This document shows positions 12,096 through 21,749 of a DNA stretch of 64,000 nucleotides, piece by piece. A model generated the notes under the pieces. It was not told the origin of the DNA and did no database searches. It saw only the letters and a list, made by a program, of their open reading frames with translations. Position numbers and translations under genes: made by a program. Every line of letters starts with the position of its first letter. Position 1 is the first letter of the stretch. The stretch is from Vitis vinifera. Lineage: Eukaryota > Streptophyta > Magnoliopsida > Vitales > Vitaceae. The stretch lies in the NCBI RefSeq assembly GCF_030704535.1, contig NC_081812.1, forward strand, positions 23,287,501 to 23,351,500, in the 5' to 3' direction.

Positions 12096-12860
12096 TTATT
12101 CTTTTTTAGGTTGACCCTTTTTCAACAACTTGGGCCTAGGCTTCATGGGCTTTAGATGAGAAGCCTGGAATTTAACCATTTCTCGCAACACATTGAGCAA
12201 CCTACTCTCGATCTCAGGCCCATTCGGTTCAAGAAACCTCAAAGCCCGAGCCGCGGCCTCCATTGTACTGACGCAGCCACGAAAGGGTTCTTTCCGGAGA
12301 ATCAACTCCGAATCGAATATGCTTCCGCCGGTTTCTCCAAAATCGCAATCTAAACAGGCCCTTATTGCAAAGGTGGACAAATACTCTGCGCTCGCGTCCA
12401 CCATTTCTTTAGCGTGCTTCCAGGTGGCGTCGAAAAGGATTAGCACGGTACCGGGCTTCGGGTTTAACTGGGAAATGTGGGTGGAAGTGGGGCCAGGGAA
12501 GAGGTAGATGGCGCGAGGTAATTGGTCGGTGGAGGAGGAGGAGTGGAGGGAGTCGAGCATAGCGGAAGAGCCGTGGCGGAGGCGGCGGCCGACGATTGTG
12601 TGGGTGTTGAGGAGGCATTTGGTGAGGATTGGGACAGTGGAGAGCTTGTGGCGGTGCTCGTGGGGGTGGTGGAGGATCACGATTTGGGTGGCGGTGGAGA
12701 TGGGTTCAGAAGGGAGTGAGCCACATAGGCAAACGTTCTCGGGTCGGCTACAGTTGTCGCATATTCGCCTCCGAGATTCTGACCCACCGTCGACGCCGGA
12801 GGAAGAGGCGGCGTCGGCGTCGGAGAGATCGAGGCGGGTAAGTTCACCTTCTAGGTCCAT
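12096..12860 (-). CDS. DTW-domain tRNA-uridine aminocarboxypropyltransferase (TapT/DTWD2 type)
   Basis: A single-exon frame of 254 residues. It has the family layout: a Cys-rich patch CDNCSRPENVCLC (Cys 34, 37, 44, 46), the ILHHPHEHRHKLST segment near 63-75, the DATW motif at 144-147 that corresponds to the DTW signature, and a late FRGCVSTMEAAARAL segment near 193-207. Known members transfer the 3-amino-3-carboxypropyl group of S-adenosylmethionine to uridine in tRNA, giving acp3U. That activity is inferred here from homology. The C-terminus is basic (KPMKPRPKLLKKGQPKK), fitting RNA contact. No targeting peptide is evident. The start at 12860 is the first ATG and gives a full-length protein. 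The gene is divergent from NTAQ1 across 336 bp, so the two probably share promoter elements. Confidence 0.92.
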   Translation of the reverse strand: MDLEGELTRLDLSDADAASSSGVDGGSESRRRICDNCSRPENVCLCGSLPSEPISTATQIVILHHPHEHRHKLSTVPILTKCLLNTHTIVGRRLRHGSSAMLDSLHSSSSTDQLPRAIYLFPGPTSTHISQLNPKPGTVLILFDATWKHAKEMVDASAEYLSTFAIRACLDCDFGETGGSIFDSELILRKEPFRGCVSTMEAAARALRFLEPNGPEIESRLLNVLREMVKFQASHLKPMKPRPKLLKKGQPKKE

Positions 12861-13196
12861 GCGGAGAGGAAGGGGGTTGTTGATGGCTTTTACAGGTTTG
12901 GATTGTGTGAGGTTTCATAAAAAAACGGTGTCGTTTTTTTAGCGCACGGCAAATATTAAGGGAAGCGAGATTGTTGAGAAAGTGGAAAATACTAGGGATA
13001 AAATAATCATTAAAACGGTGCGTTTTATGGAATAGGAAACAAACGCGCGCCTTAGAGATAGAGCTTGAAACGACGTCGTTGTAAGTGTTTTCTTATTCGC
13101 CACGGCCAATGCCATTTGTGATTTGCCCCATATAGAACCCCAGGTTTCTTTAGTAAGGATTCTAAGGAACCCAGAAACAGAGGAAAAAACGTCAGA
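12861..13196. promoter_or_regulatory. Bidirectional promoter between the DTW gene and NTAQ1
   Basis: Only 336 bp separate the two start codons, so both promoters and leaders must lie here. Three perfect palindromes of the same design stand in it: TAAAAAAACG-GTGT-CGTTTTTTTA (12918-12941), TAAAACG-GTG-CGTTTTA (13011-13027) and AACGACGTCGTT (13069-13080), the last with a GACGTC core like those bound by bZIP factors. No convincing TATA box was seen for either direction, as is common for housekeeping genes. Confidence 0.7.
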
Positions 13197-16100
13197 ATGA
13201 CGACTTCCAATTTGGACATTTCTCAGTTCGATCACACTCCTTTTTACTGGTACTTGCTTTCTAGACCCGTATATATTTCCTTTTTTTTTTGGATATTTGA
13301 ACTCTGATTGGTTGCCCATAAAATGCAGGAAACTAAAAGAAAATTTATAATCGATGAACAGTTTTCCTTTTTCCCTATGATTTCCCAGCACACGGACCCC
13401 TATACATAATTCAATCAGATAAGAATTTTCCTTCCACCCGAGTTATAAACTGGAAACCCGGGTAGATTTTTCCGTAGATTTCTCTGCCCACGATTCCATT
13501 CTGGATTTTTTTCCTTGGGTCTCTGTGAATTGATTGATATTGGGGTTCCTTGTTTATTGCGGACTTCTGTATTTTGTATTTGTACTTTCTTTCTTAGACC
13601 CAGTTCTGTTCTTCTTTTCTTGATTATGTACTTGTTGTTGTTGTTGTTGTCGTTTTTTTTTTTTTGTTGCCCTTGTTTTTTCTATCAACTGAAAAAAAAA
13701 AAAAAATTGTAGTGAGGAGAATGTATACATGCTTTGCAAAAAACTTGGCATGATTGGGATGGCGGATGCAGAGGGGTCTGATCTTTTTGCTGTTTTTATT
13801 TCCAATGAGAAGAAACAGGCATGTATCTTATGATTCCAGTTTCAATAACGAAATTTTTGTGTACAATTAAGTATATAGACCGTTAACTTCTAAAGATCAA
13901 TGGGTTATGTTTTAATGACACAAAATACCATTTGTGATTATTTAAGTGACATCTTTGAATGGCATAATTCAGGTTCCATTGTGGCATCAGAAGGCTAGCA
14001 AGAGAGCAGATGGAATCATTCTCTGGGATTATCATGTGATATGCATTCAGGTGAGGAATTAATTGTTTTAATGCAAATATATATTGGAAGCCAACCGGAG
14101 AGTACTAGGAGGGCTGACAGGACACGATCTTGTAAATTAACGCTTACCTAAAGGGGTGTATAGTGGCTACTAGGATATGGTTAAAGGCTGAGGCCAGCCA
14201 TGAAAAGACAAATTTGAGCTGAATTCAGCAATGTAGAGAACAAACTTTCTTTTAAATTAATTAGTTAATGGTATTGCTGAGTATGACATCATCTAAAATT
14301 ATATAGAATTACAAATAAAGCCCATTCATTAAAAATAACCACAATGTAAATATGAATCAAGCATCATCTTACTTAGAGTCTTAGAGGGTGTTTAGTAAAT
14401 CAACTTAATGATTTAATGACTTAATTTAAGTCATTAAGTAAATTAAATATGTTTGGTAAATAACTTAATATTACAACTTAAAGTTAGAAGTAACTTTAAG
14501 TATTAAGTCAAAATAGTTAACTTATACTTAATCTTAACTATCTTTTATCTCATTTACCCATGTTTAGTGAGGATATATTTTACAACTATGACTCTAAATT
14601 CAAAACTCATCTTTTATAGTAAATATTTTTATAATTATCTTATCCATCTATGATACTTTAAATATGAATGTCTAACAACTAAATTTATTGCCTAAAATTA
14701 GTGAAAAACACCAGGGTTTCTAGGCTCATGGACACCATAGTTATTTCATTATTTGTTTCCTCACCTGCTTTCTTATGATATCTTGGTATCACAATGAATT
14801 TTCAGATAAAGAAAGAAGGCAGCTCTCCTCCTCAAGTATGGGATTTAGATTCAAGTCTTCCTTTTCCTTCTCATCTAGATCATTATATGTCTGATTCCTT
14901 TCGGCCGTCATTTCAGCTTTTTTCCGATTATCAGAGGTAATGTAAGACTTGGCATTAGTGTGATGGCAGTTGGTTGTGTTAGTTTTCTATTTGAGGTTGA
15001 TCATCTATTTGATAGTGAGTATCTACATACACTCCCTCAGGGTCTAGGTCAGGCTCAGGTTGGTCAATAAGGCTACCAGAACCACCTTGTTGTTTCCTTA
15101 AGCTTAACTTCTCTAAGCTGGCAGGGATTGGCAATCCAATAGAGCAGAATTGCCATATCTGCTTGACAGATTTTAAAAAGGCACTCCTATGGGGGTTAGG
15201 AATCTAATGGTGGAAGGGATTCGCCTGAACAGGATTCTTGGAGTTGGATCTCATGGGGGTAGTAGAGGCCATTGGAGGCATCATAGGCATCCAATGAACA
15301 AGATTCTTAACTTCCCTTTTCTTTTTCCCCCTGTTATCCAATTGTTTAGTTACCATAGCACTGTTGGGTGAACTGAAATACAAGAATTGAATCATGTGGA
15401 ATTGATTGCAAGAACCTGGTTTTGTGATGAACAGGTTTTTCCGGATTGTGCATGCTCCATTATTCCTCCACTCCTTTGCATCTGATAGAAGACACATGAA
15501 AAACTCGGATGGAAACTGGATTTCTCCCCCTCCTGCACAAGATCCCATAGTTGCTGATGGTAAGAATACTTATTAGAACTTTGTGCCCATAAATTCTAAA
15601 TACTTAATCTGCTTTCTTCTACTTTGGAAAACAAATGTCATGTGAACCAAGTTTTTTATGTTGAATTTCTGTAGAATACAAAGCACACTTTTCCTTTTGG
15701 ATATGGATGTGCATCATCCTTCTTTGTGGTGTCTAGGTTCTGCAGTTCTGCTGGGCAGTTTGTGATTCTTGATCTCTTACTTGTTACATTCATTGCCTTT
15801 TGCATCTTTTATTAAAATTTTCTTCTACAAATGCCAAGGATCATGGATTTGGTTCCATTAAGGTCTCTCTGGATTGTAATAACAGTATGTAGAAGTTTTT
15901 CAGTTATGCCTTGAATTGATATATTCTTTGACCTACCTTTATGAGCAAGATGATAAGATATTGATGGAGGTACCTAGTAGGATGGGGGACAGGAAAGTGA
16001 AAGGTGGTCTTATTCAGGCTTGCAGGTGGGTTTTGGGATGGGAATGCAAGCACATATCATCTCTTTTTGTGGAAGATGATACTCTTTTATGTTGAGGGCA

Positions 16101-18638
16101 GCCTTGGATCAGTTAAAATACCTCTGATACATCTTGCTGTACTTTGATGTGGTTTCAAGTCTGAAGGTAAAAGTGAGTTAATTCTGGTGGATCTAGTGTG
16201 ATGGGGCGACATTGTCTTATATTATTTGGGAATGCCACTGAAGCTTTCTTGTAACTCCCTTGTGGTGTAGGATCCAATGGTGGAAAGATTTGAAAGAAGA
16301 TTTCCTACTTGGAACCAGAGGGGTTAGCCTAAATCCCATTGGAAATACCCTATGGAGCCTTAGGTTGTATGCTATTTCTACCTTTATTGTCCCAATTTCA
16401 GCAAGAGATGGGAAAAGAAGTATAAAAATATCCTTTGTGGGGAGTCTTCAAAGGGGGGCAAAAGTTTAATTTTGATTAGGTGGGAGATGGTAAGGATTAT
16501 AAGTTTGGGAAGGCTGAACCATCTGCTGTACATGGTCGTTTGAAAATGGCTTAGGACACATATCATGAATGCTATTTTCTACCCATGCATTTCCATTTCA
16601 ATAATGGCATTGCCAAAGGAATACGTTCATTTGGGTTACCTAATTGTGCAACCTTCTTTGTTGGTATTCTGATGATATTCTTCTATTTATGTATAAATTC
16701 GTACTTATGAGTGATTTCCAGAATTATGTATGTTCCTCTGGATCCTTGCTCATCCTGGTTCTTTTTATGCATAATATGTGTCCTAAGCCATTTTCAATAA
16801 TAGGCTTTGTCTCTTACAAAGAAATTGAACGTATCCATGGTGTATTTCTTATACTATTTCTCCTATCTTTTTTTTCCCCTTTTGCTTTAGCATTTGTGGC
16901 ATTTTAACTAATTAACTTGTTTTTATTGGTTAGTGATTGTGGTGATTGCTTCTTGTTATTAGTACATTAAGTGGTTTACACCTTCTGTTTAGATATCCCT
17001 TACAACTAGATTTGATTTTTTTTTTTTGGCTTAATTTTAAAATTTAATTCATCTAAGCTACAAAAATCTTATTTTAAATCTTTTATTTAGATAAAAATGT
17101 CAATTTTGTATTATCTAAAATGAAGATTTTGATAAATTAATTTTTTAAAATTTATATCACCAACAAGTAGCTGAAAATTGATTTTATAGAACTTTATTTA
17201 TCTAAACTAAAAAAATATTTTTTTTATTTATCTGCTAAATTTTATTTTTATCTAAAATTTACATAACTGATGAATTTTAATATTAAAGAAAAAGGGAGAG
17301 GGGTGCTAGATTGAGCAATCTTTTCTTAACCCATGGAAACTCTTGTGTATTTGTTTTGCTCTTCAGTCCCTTTTGATAAGAGTGTCTGTATGGCATTGAT
17401 TGGCTTCAGTAGCAGTTAATCAGGGCCTGTGTATTGTTCCATTCAGTACAAGAGTCTGATTACCAATATGTCTTTTAATTAATGATTTGTCTACAGACGG
17501 AAGCTTGTACAACCTGGATGAGTACATTAGGATGAATGCCGCTGATGCAGTCACAGAGGTTAAAGATGATACTATCAGTGCTGTTTTTACCCAGAAGTAT
17601 GGGGTACTGGTAAGAGAAAGTCAGTTGGAGGAATTCTTTTCCCTGCTTTCTGGATGATTGGTGGTTGTTTTATGATGTTATTTAATATAAAAAATTGTTG
17701 CATTTGGCTCTGGAATTGCATGAACAATTTCATTTTATACATGAATATTTCTTCCTTGAGATTGTTTTTCTAGTGAATGTTCTTTGGCTCAAAATGGAAA
17801 CAGGGAGAATTTTTAGGTCTTGTTTGCAAATGTTTTTTAAAATAATTTTCTATTCTCTAAAACAGAAAAGCACGGTTTAACAACCAGTATATTTTAAAAA
17901 CATTTTGAAGTTCTCAAACAAGCTTTTGTTTTTCAAAACATCAAATAGTAGATTTTAAAAAACCGTCCTTTCCTAGAACGGTTCTTGAAAAGCCTCAGCT
18001 GCTTGACCTGTGTTTCTTCCGCAAATATGGACTTTATGAGTATCTTAATGATGTTTTAAAAATAATTCTTCTTAAAAAAAAAATAGTTTTTAATTATTTT
18101 CAAGAATAAAAGTCTTGTTTAATTAATTTTAGGAACAGAAGTCTTGCAGAGAACTCAGATATCAATAACTGTCTCATTTGTTTATTCTTCATGGAGCTAT
18201 TATATATTCTCGAAAAATGCAAAAGTTTTTTCTCCAGCTATCTCATATAAACATACGAAAACACTTCAAATTTGATTCAAAAAATAATCCATTTTCAGAA
18301 CAAAATCTCCAACAAATATTTTGTCAACAAAGAACAGTTTCCAAACAGGAAAATATTCTCCCTGCGAGCATCACCTGACCCTAACAGGCCGCATTGAGCT
18401 GCGAAACTAAAGGCCGTATTATCAGGAGATTTGTCTTCAAATCTTTTTGCCTTCTTTTCTGTTTGCAATTACATAAACCTTACCTTGGTCTGGTTAGGTT
18501 AAAGAACAAAAGAACTTGCCCTTGAAAACAAACTGGGCATCTTCAGAAGAACTCAAGCATACGGCTTCAGACCCAGTGGACTGTACATCACTTATGTCAG
18601 TAGGGTATGAATTCCAAAATCTTAGGATACATGGGTGA
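13197..18638 (+). CDS. NTAQ1: Protein N-terminal glutamine amidohydrolase, seven exons
   Basis: Exons 13197-13249, 13713-13818, 13973-14050, 14806-14936, 15435-15559, 17497-17609 and 18498-18638 join in frame to 248 residues plus stop. The enzyme deamidates N-terminal Gln to Glu, the first step that feeds such proteins into the arginylation branch of the N-degron pathway. Family hallmarks are present in order: HTPFYCEENVY with catalytic Cys18, [10 protein letters not shown], the WDYHV motif (residues 71-75, catalytic His74), [11 protein letters not shown] carrying the catalytic Asp (92 or 94), and FASDRRHMK followed by GNWISPPP. The last exon is the least conserved part. Intron 2 uses a GC donor (CAG|GCATGT). 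Intron 5 (1.9 kb) holds a LINE relic and an inverted repeat, and intron 3 a MITE fragment. The stop codon is 187 bp from that of the convergent PPR gene. Confidence 0.93.
13819..13972 (+). other. GC-AG intron (NTAQ1 intron 2)
   Basis: The exon ends CAG at 13818 and the intron begins GCATGT. Splicing there gives [14 protein letters not shown], which matches the family at this junction (ISNE..., then P-W). Using the nearby GT four bases later would break the frame, so the noncanonical donor is well supported. Confidence 0.85.
14382..14560. mobile_element. MITE fragment, family C copy 2, in NTAQ1 intron 3
   Basis: Begins TTAGAGGGTGTTTAGTAAAT and continues with CTTAATGATTTAATGACTTAA words like the element at 5914-6350. 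No matching right end was found, so it is probably truncated or decayed. The 3' limit is arbitrary. Confidence 0.4.
15990..16500 (+). pseudogene. Degenerate LINE reverse-transcriptase fragment in NTAQ1 intron 5
   Basis: The plus-strand translation, read across frameshifts and stops, gives a GGLIQA-like stretch, then [11 protein letters not shown] (compare the conserved FADD-type motif of plant LINE reverse transcriptases), then [10 protein letters not shown] and a leucine-rich tail with ISTFIVPIS near 16375-16420. These follow the order expected after the catalytic motif in plant non-LTR elements. The copy is heavily broken and cannot encode an active enzyme. Family assignment rests on motif resemblance only. 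Confidence 0.5.
16542..16795. repeat. Perfect 22 bp inverted repeat in NTAQ1 intron 5
   Basis: GAAAATGGCTTAGGACACAT plus AT at 16542-16563 is exactly reverse-complementary to 16774-16795, with a 210-base loop. Pairing extends a few bases further inward with mismatches. The left arm abuts the LINE relic. Confidence 0.8.
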
Positions 18639-18825
18639 CAATCCACGGCATCCACTTTCTTGGCTGTTTGCACCTCTTATTCATCGCAATTATTTCTCAG
18701 AAAACAAAGCTGAGAAGTGGGTGAAAAAATTCACAGGAAAGTCGTCTTACAGCAACTCTCCTGATCGGGTCAAATATAAGAGCATGTTCCATGTCCTGAT
18801 GGCCATGCCTTGCAGTACCCATGTT

Positions 18826-21222
18826 TCATCCAGGTGCCACATTTTCCATTTCCTGCGCCTTCCACACACTCAGTAAATAGGACTTGATTCGATGGTGAAG
18901 ATATTCATCCAAATCATATCCTGCAGAGTTCATTCTGTTTAAAAGGTCAAGGGCATGCTTCATTTTATCCTGCAAAATAAGAGACCTGAGCAATTGGTTG
19001 CAAATCCGAGGCATCAACATAAAACCTTTCTCCAAAGTGTAGAGGAATATGTCCACTGCCATCTCCAGATTCCCATCTTTACAGAGACCATTAATCAACA
19101 TCACACAACTTGGGGGATTGACATCCATCTGGCACTCCTTCAGAACGAGAAATATCTTTAAAGCTTCCTCTGATCTTCTAGCTTGACACAGTCCAATGAG
19201 CCAGATGGTATAAGGTGCTATTTCAAAATTATTCAGCTTGAAGTTCATTTCAAGTAAACATCGAACCGCTTTTTCCAATTCTCCCTTCTCAAAATGTTCC
19301 TCTGCTAGTTTAAGTGTTTCATCTTCCTGACTAGGGAGGCTCCTCAGATACTTCAACCAGAGACTAAAAGCTACTGAAAGCTTCCCCTTGCGGCACGACC
19401 AAGTCATAAGACATTTGTAAACTGCTGAGCTAGGAGTACATCCATTCTTCACCATTTGATCTAAGACCCTAAAGGCATCTTCTTCTCTGTCAACTCTATG
19501 AAACCCATCTATGAGTGTACCATATGTGACAGAATCAGGGGAATGCCCCTTGAGTTGGAGCTCCCTAAAGAGCTTGAAAGCACCATTAATGTTCTTTGCC
19601 TTGCAAAAGCCGTTGATGAGAACATTGTAAGTCATGATATCTGGTACAACCCCACTGTCAGCAAGCTGCATGAGAAGCTTGTAGGCCTTGAGAATCAATC
19701 CCGACTCACACAATCGCTCCACCATTGTCTGAAGACTTGCAGTATCCATAACCCGATCAGCCCCTTGAGAGAGACGAAGAAACAACGAAGGATTTTTTCC
19801 AATCTCCATCTTGTAAAACAAATGGCGAGCTTCCTCAAGCTCCCCAGCCTTACAAAGTCCATCAATAAGAGCATTGAAGGTCATTATAGAAGGAGAGCAC
19901 CCAAGATTCTCCATCTGGTTAAATATTTGTCGCGCCTCATCTAACAGCCCATTCCTGCACATACCACAAATGAGAATGGTGTAAGTGCAGGAGGTGGGAA
20001 AGCAGTCATTCTTTGAAATTTCAAGTTGAAGGGACCGAGCCTTATCCAAAAGACCCACATCACAAAACCCTTTAATCAAAGCATTGTAACAATAAGTATC
20101 TGGGGACAAACCCCTCTGTGTCATATCATTCAACATATTCAGTGCATAATCAACCATGCCTACTTCACAAAATCCCCGAATCAAAATTGTATACAAAACA
20201 ACATCAGGCTCAATACCAGCCTTGAACATTTTCCTACACCACTCCTGCACTTCATCATATCTCTTCGCCCTAAACAAACCATCAATCAGACTACTATATC
20301 CCTTTATCCCAAGAACATACCCCTCCTTCTCAAACAACTGCAAGAGTGCAAAAGCCTCATCAATTTGACCCAGTTTACAGAATCCGTCAAGCAAAGCATT
20401 ACAAGTAATCGAGTCAGGACAGCACCCACTCACTTTCATTGTATTCAGCAATCTATGGACATCATCAGTTCTTTTCGCTTGACACAAACCAGACAAAATT
20501 ATTGTATATATCATTGTGTTAGGTGGTATACCTTTTTGGGTCATTTCATCGAACATTTTCAGCGCATCATCAGTCTTCCCATTTTTACACAAACCATTAA
20601 GCAAAATGACAAATGTAGCTCGATTTGGATTATAATTCAACTTCAACATCTGATTATAAACCGCTAATGCTAACAAAAACACCTCTTTTTGTACCATAAC
20701 ATGTAAGATGGAGTTGTAAGTGAACACATCAGGTTTGCAGCCAAAATCTTTCATCTTACCAAAAGATTCTACGGCCTTTTCAGCCATACCCGACTTTGCA
20801 TAAGCCGCAATTAGCACGGAAAATGTGGGGGGAGGTATCTGAATGTTAGAATTCTTGAGCTCCTCGAGAATTTTCCAGTAGGTATCAAACCCATCATCCT
20901 TGGCAAGCATATCTATGACCAAATTATGCGTAACCCAGCTGCGAAAACTCCGTCTTCTCGTTGTCCATATGAAGAACCGAAAACCCAATTCAGGTCTTCG
21001 CTGTTCTCGCATAACATCATTCACGATTTCAGAAGAGAGAAATGGGGCTAGCTTTTCTAAGGCGTCTTCCATGGGGTTTACGGTCTCCATAACAGTGAGG
21101 ACCTCATTGGAAATAGCGGCGCCTTGGGCGGTGGTGAAGAGGTTGGCATGCAGACAGCGAAACCGACTTTGCTTCGGAATGAAATGCAAGACGGATCGAC
21201 AAATTTGAGGTGAGAGGTTCAT
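18826..21222 (-). CDS. P-class pentatricopeptide repeat (PPR) protein, probably mitochondrial
   Basis: A single-exon frame of 798 residues. The N-terminus (MNLSPQICRSVLHFIPKQSRFRC...) is rich in Arg and Ser and free of acidic residues, which fits a mitochondrial presequence. From about residue 130 to 770 it is built of tandem repeats of about 35 residues with PPR signatures such as TYNVLINGFCKAKNINGAFKLF, FNALIDGLCKAGELEEARHLF and YTILIRGFCEVGMVDYALNML. There is no E or DYW extension, so it is a P-type protein expected to bind organelle RNA for processing, stability or translation rather than carry out C-to-U editing itself. The closest family member I recall is Arabidopsis At1g79540. The RNA target is unknown. 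A 10-codon upstream ORF ends on the start codon. The gene is convergent with NTAQ1. Confidence 0.9.
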   Translation of the reverse strand: MNLSPQICRSVLHFIPKQSRFRCLHANLFTTAQGAAISNEVLTVMETVNPMEDALEKLAPFLSSEIVNDVMREQRRPELGFRFFIWTTRRRSFRSWVTHNLVIDMLAKDDGFDTYWKILEELKNSNIQIPPPTFSVLIAAYAKSGMAEKAVESFGKMKDFGCKPDVFTYNSILHVMVQKEVFLLALAVYNQMLKLNYNPNRATFVILLNGLCKNGKTDDALKMFDEMTQKGIPPNTMIYTIILSGLCQAKRTDDVHRLLNTMKVSGCCPDSITCNALLDGFCKLGQIDEAFALLQLFEKEGYVLGIKGYSSLIDGLFRAKRYDEVQEWCRKMFKAGIEPDVVLYTILIRGFCEVGMVDYALNMLNDMTQRGLSPDTYCYNALIKGFCDVGLLDKARSLQLEISKNDCFPTSCTYTILICGMCRNGLLDEARQIFNQMENLGCSPSIMTFNALIDGLCKAGELEEARHLFYKMEIGKNPSLFLRLSQGADRVMDTASLQTMVERLCESGLILKAYKLLMQLADSGVVPDIMTYNVLINGFCKAKNINGAFKLFRELQLKGHSPDSVTYGTLIDGFHRVDREEDAFRVLDQMVKNGCTPSSAVYKCLMTWSCRKGKLSVAFSLWLKYLRSLPSQEDETLKLAEEHFEKGELEKAVRCLLEMNFKLNNFEIAPYTIWLIGLCQARRSEEALKIFLVLKECQMDVNPPSCVMLINGLCKDGNLEMAVDIFLYTLEKGFMLMPRICNQLLRSLILQDKMKHALDLLNRMNSAGYDLDEYLHHRIKSYLLSVWKAQEMENVAPG

Positions 21223-21251
21223 GGTAAGTGTAAAATTGCAGAAACTCTCAT
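21219..21251 (-). promoter_or_regulatory. Upstream ORF overlapping the PPR start codon
   Basis: ATG at 21251-21249 opens a 10-residue peptide MRVSAILHLP whose TGA overlaps the main ATG as ATGA. If the transcript starts upstream of 21251, as the AAACCCTAG leader motif near 21265 suggests, translation of the PPR protein would depend on leaky scanning or reinitiation. Confidence 0.55.
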
Positions 21252-21588
21252 CTTCGGATCGAGGCTAGGGTTTTAGAAGGGTTTTTGGATTTCGAGCGCA
21301 GACGGATGTTTAGAGCAGAGAGACTCGAAGGCGACAACGGGAGATCTAGGGCGTGTTTGGTTTGGTTTTAGAAAGCTGTTTGTGTTTTCCAGACGAAGGG
21401 AAACTTCCGTGTTCTGGAAATGAACATTCGTTTACAAAGGTTGGGCATTCTTGGACTTCTACCTGTCTAGGCCCAGTTCAAAAATTGAGTTAGAGAAATT
21501 GGGCCTGAGGCCCTAAAAGTTCTTGTTCAGGACCAGATGAGAGGTTGGGCCACGCGTGTTAATTTGTTGGGACACGTTATTGAAAACA
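21252..21588. promoter_or_regulatory. PPR promoter and leader region
   Basis: Contains AAACCCTAG (telo-box type) on the minus strand near 21265. From about 21351 it reads GGCGTGTTTGGTTTGG, which resembles the end of a MITE. No TATA box is obvious. Confidence 0.4.
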
Positions 21589-21749
21589 GTTTGATAATGC
21601 TGAGAATTTGTTTTGAAAATATGATTTTCGTAACAAATTTATTTTTTTTTCAATTCTTTTTTAATTTATTTTTGTAAGCAACAATTGAATCTCAAAAATT
21701 ATTTTTAAAAAGTATTGATTGAAAACGGTTTTCTAAAATATTATCAAAC
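21589..21749. mobile_element. Small MITE-like element
   Basis: GTTTGATAAT at 21589-21598 and its reverse complement ATTATCAAAC at 21740-21749 bound a 161 bp AT-rich element. Looser pairing continues inside (GAGAATTTG against AGAAAACCG). Non-coding. Confidence 0.4.

Noticed and set aside
12156..12942. Plus-strand frames of up to 144 codons over the DTW gene
   Set aside because: Antisense shadows of a GC-rich coding exon. The minus-strand product has a full set of family motifs.
12939..13391. Minus-strand frame of 150 codons across the bidirectional promoter and NTAQ1 exon 1
   Set aside because: It covers NTAQ1 exon 1 on the opposite strand, shows no family motif, and has no splice or promoter support.
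18955..20667. Plus-strand open frames of 68-213 codons antisense to the PPR gene
   Set aside because: Shadows of the PPR frame. Its repetitive helical coding creates long antisense frames, and their products have no motifs.
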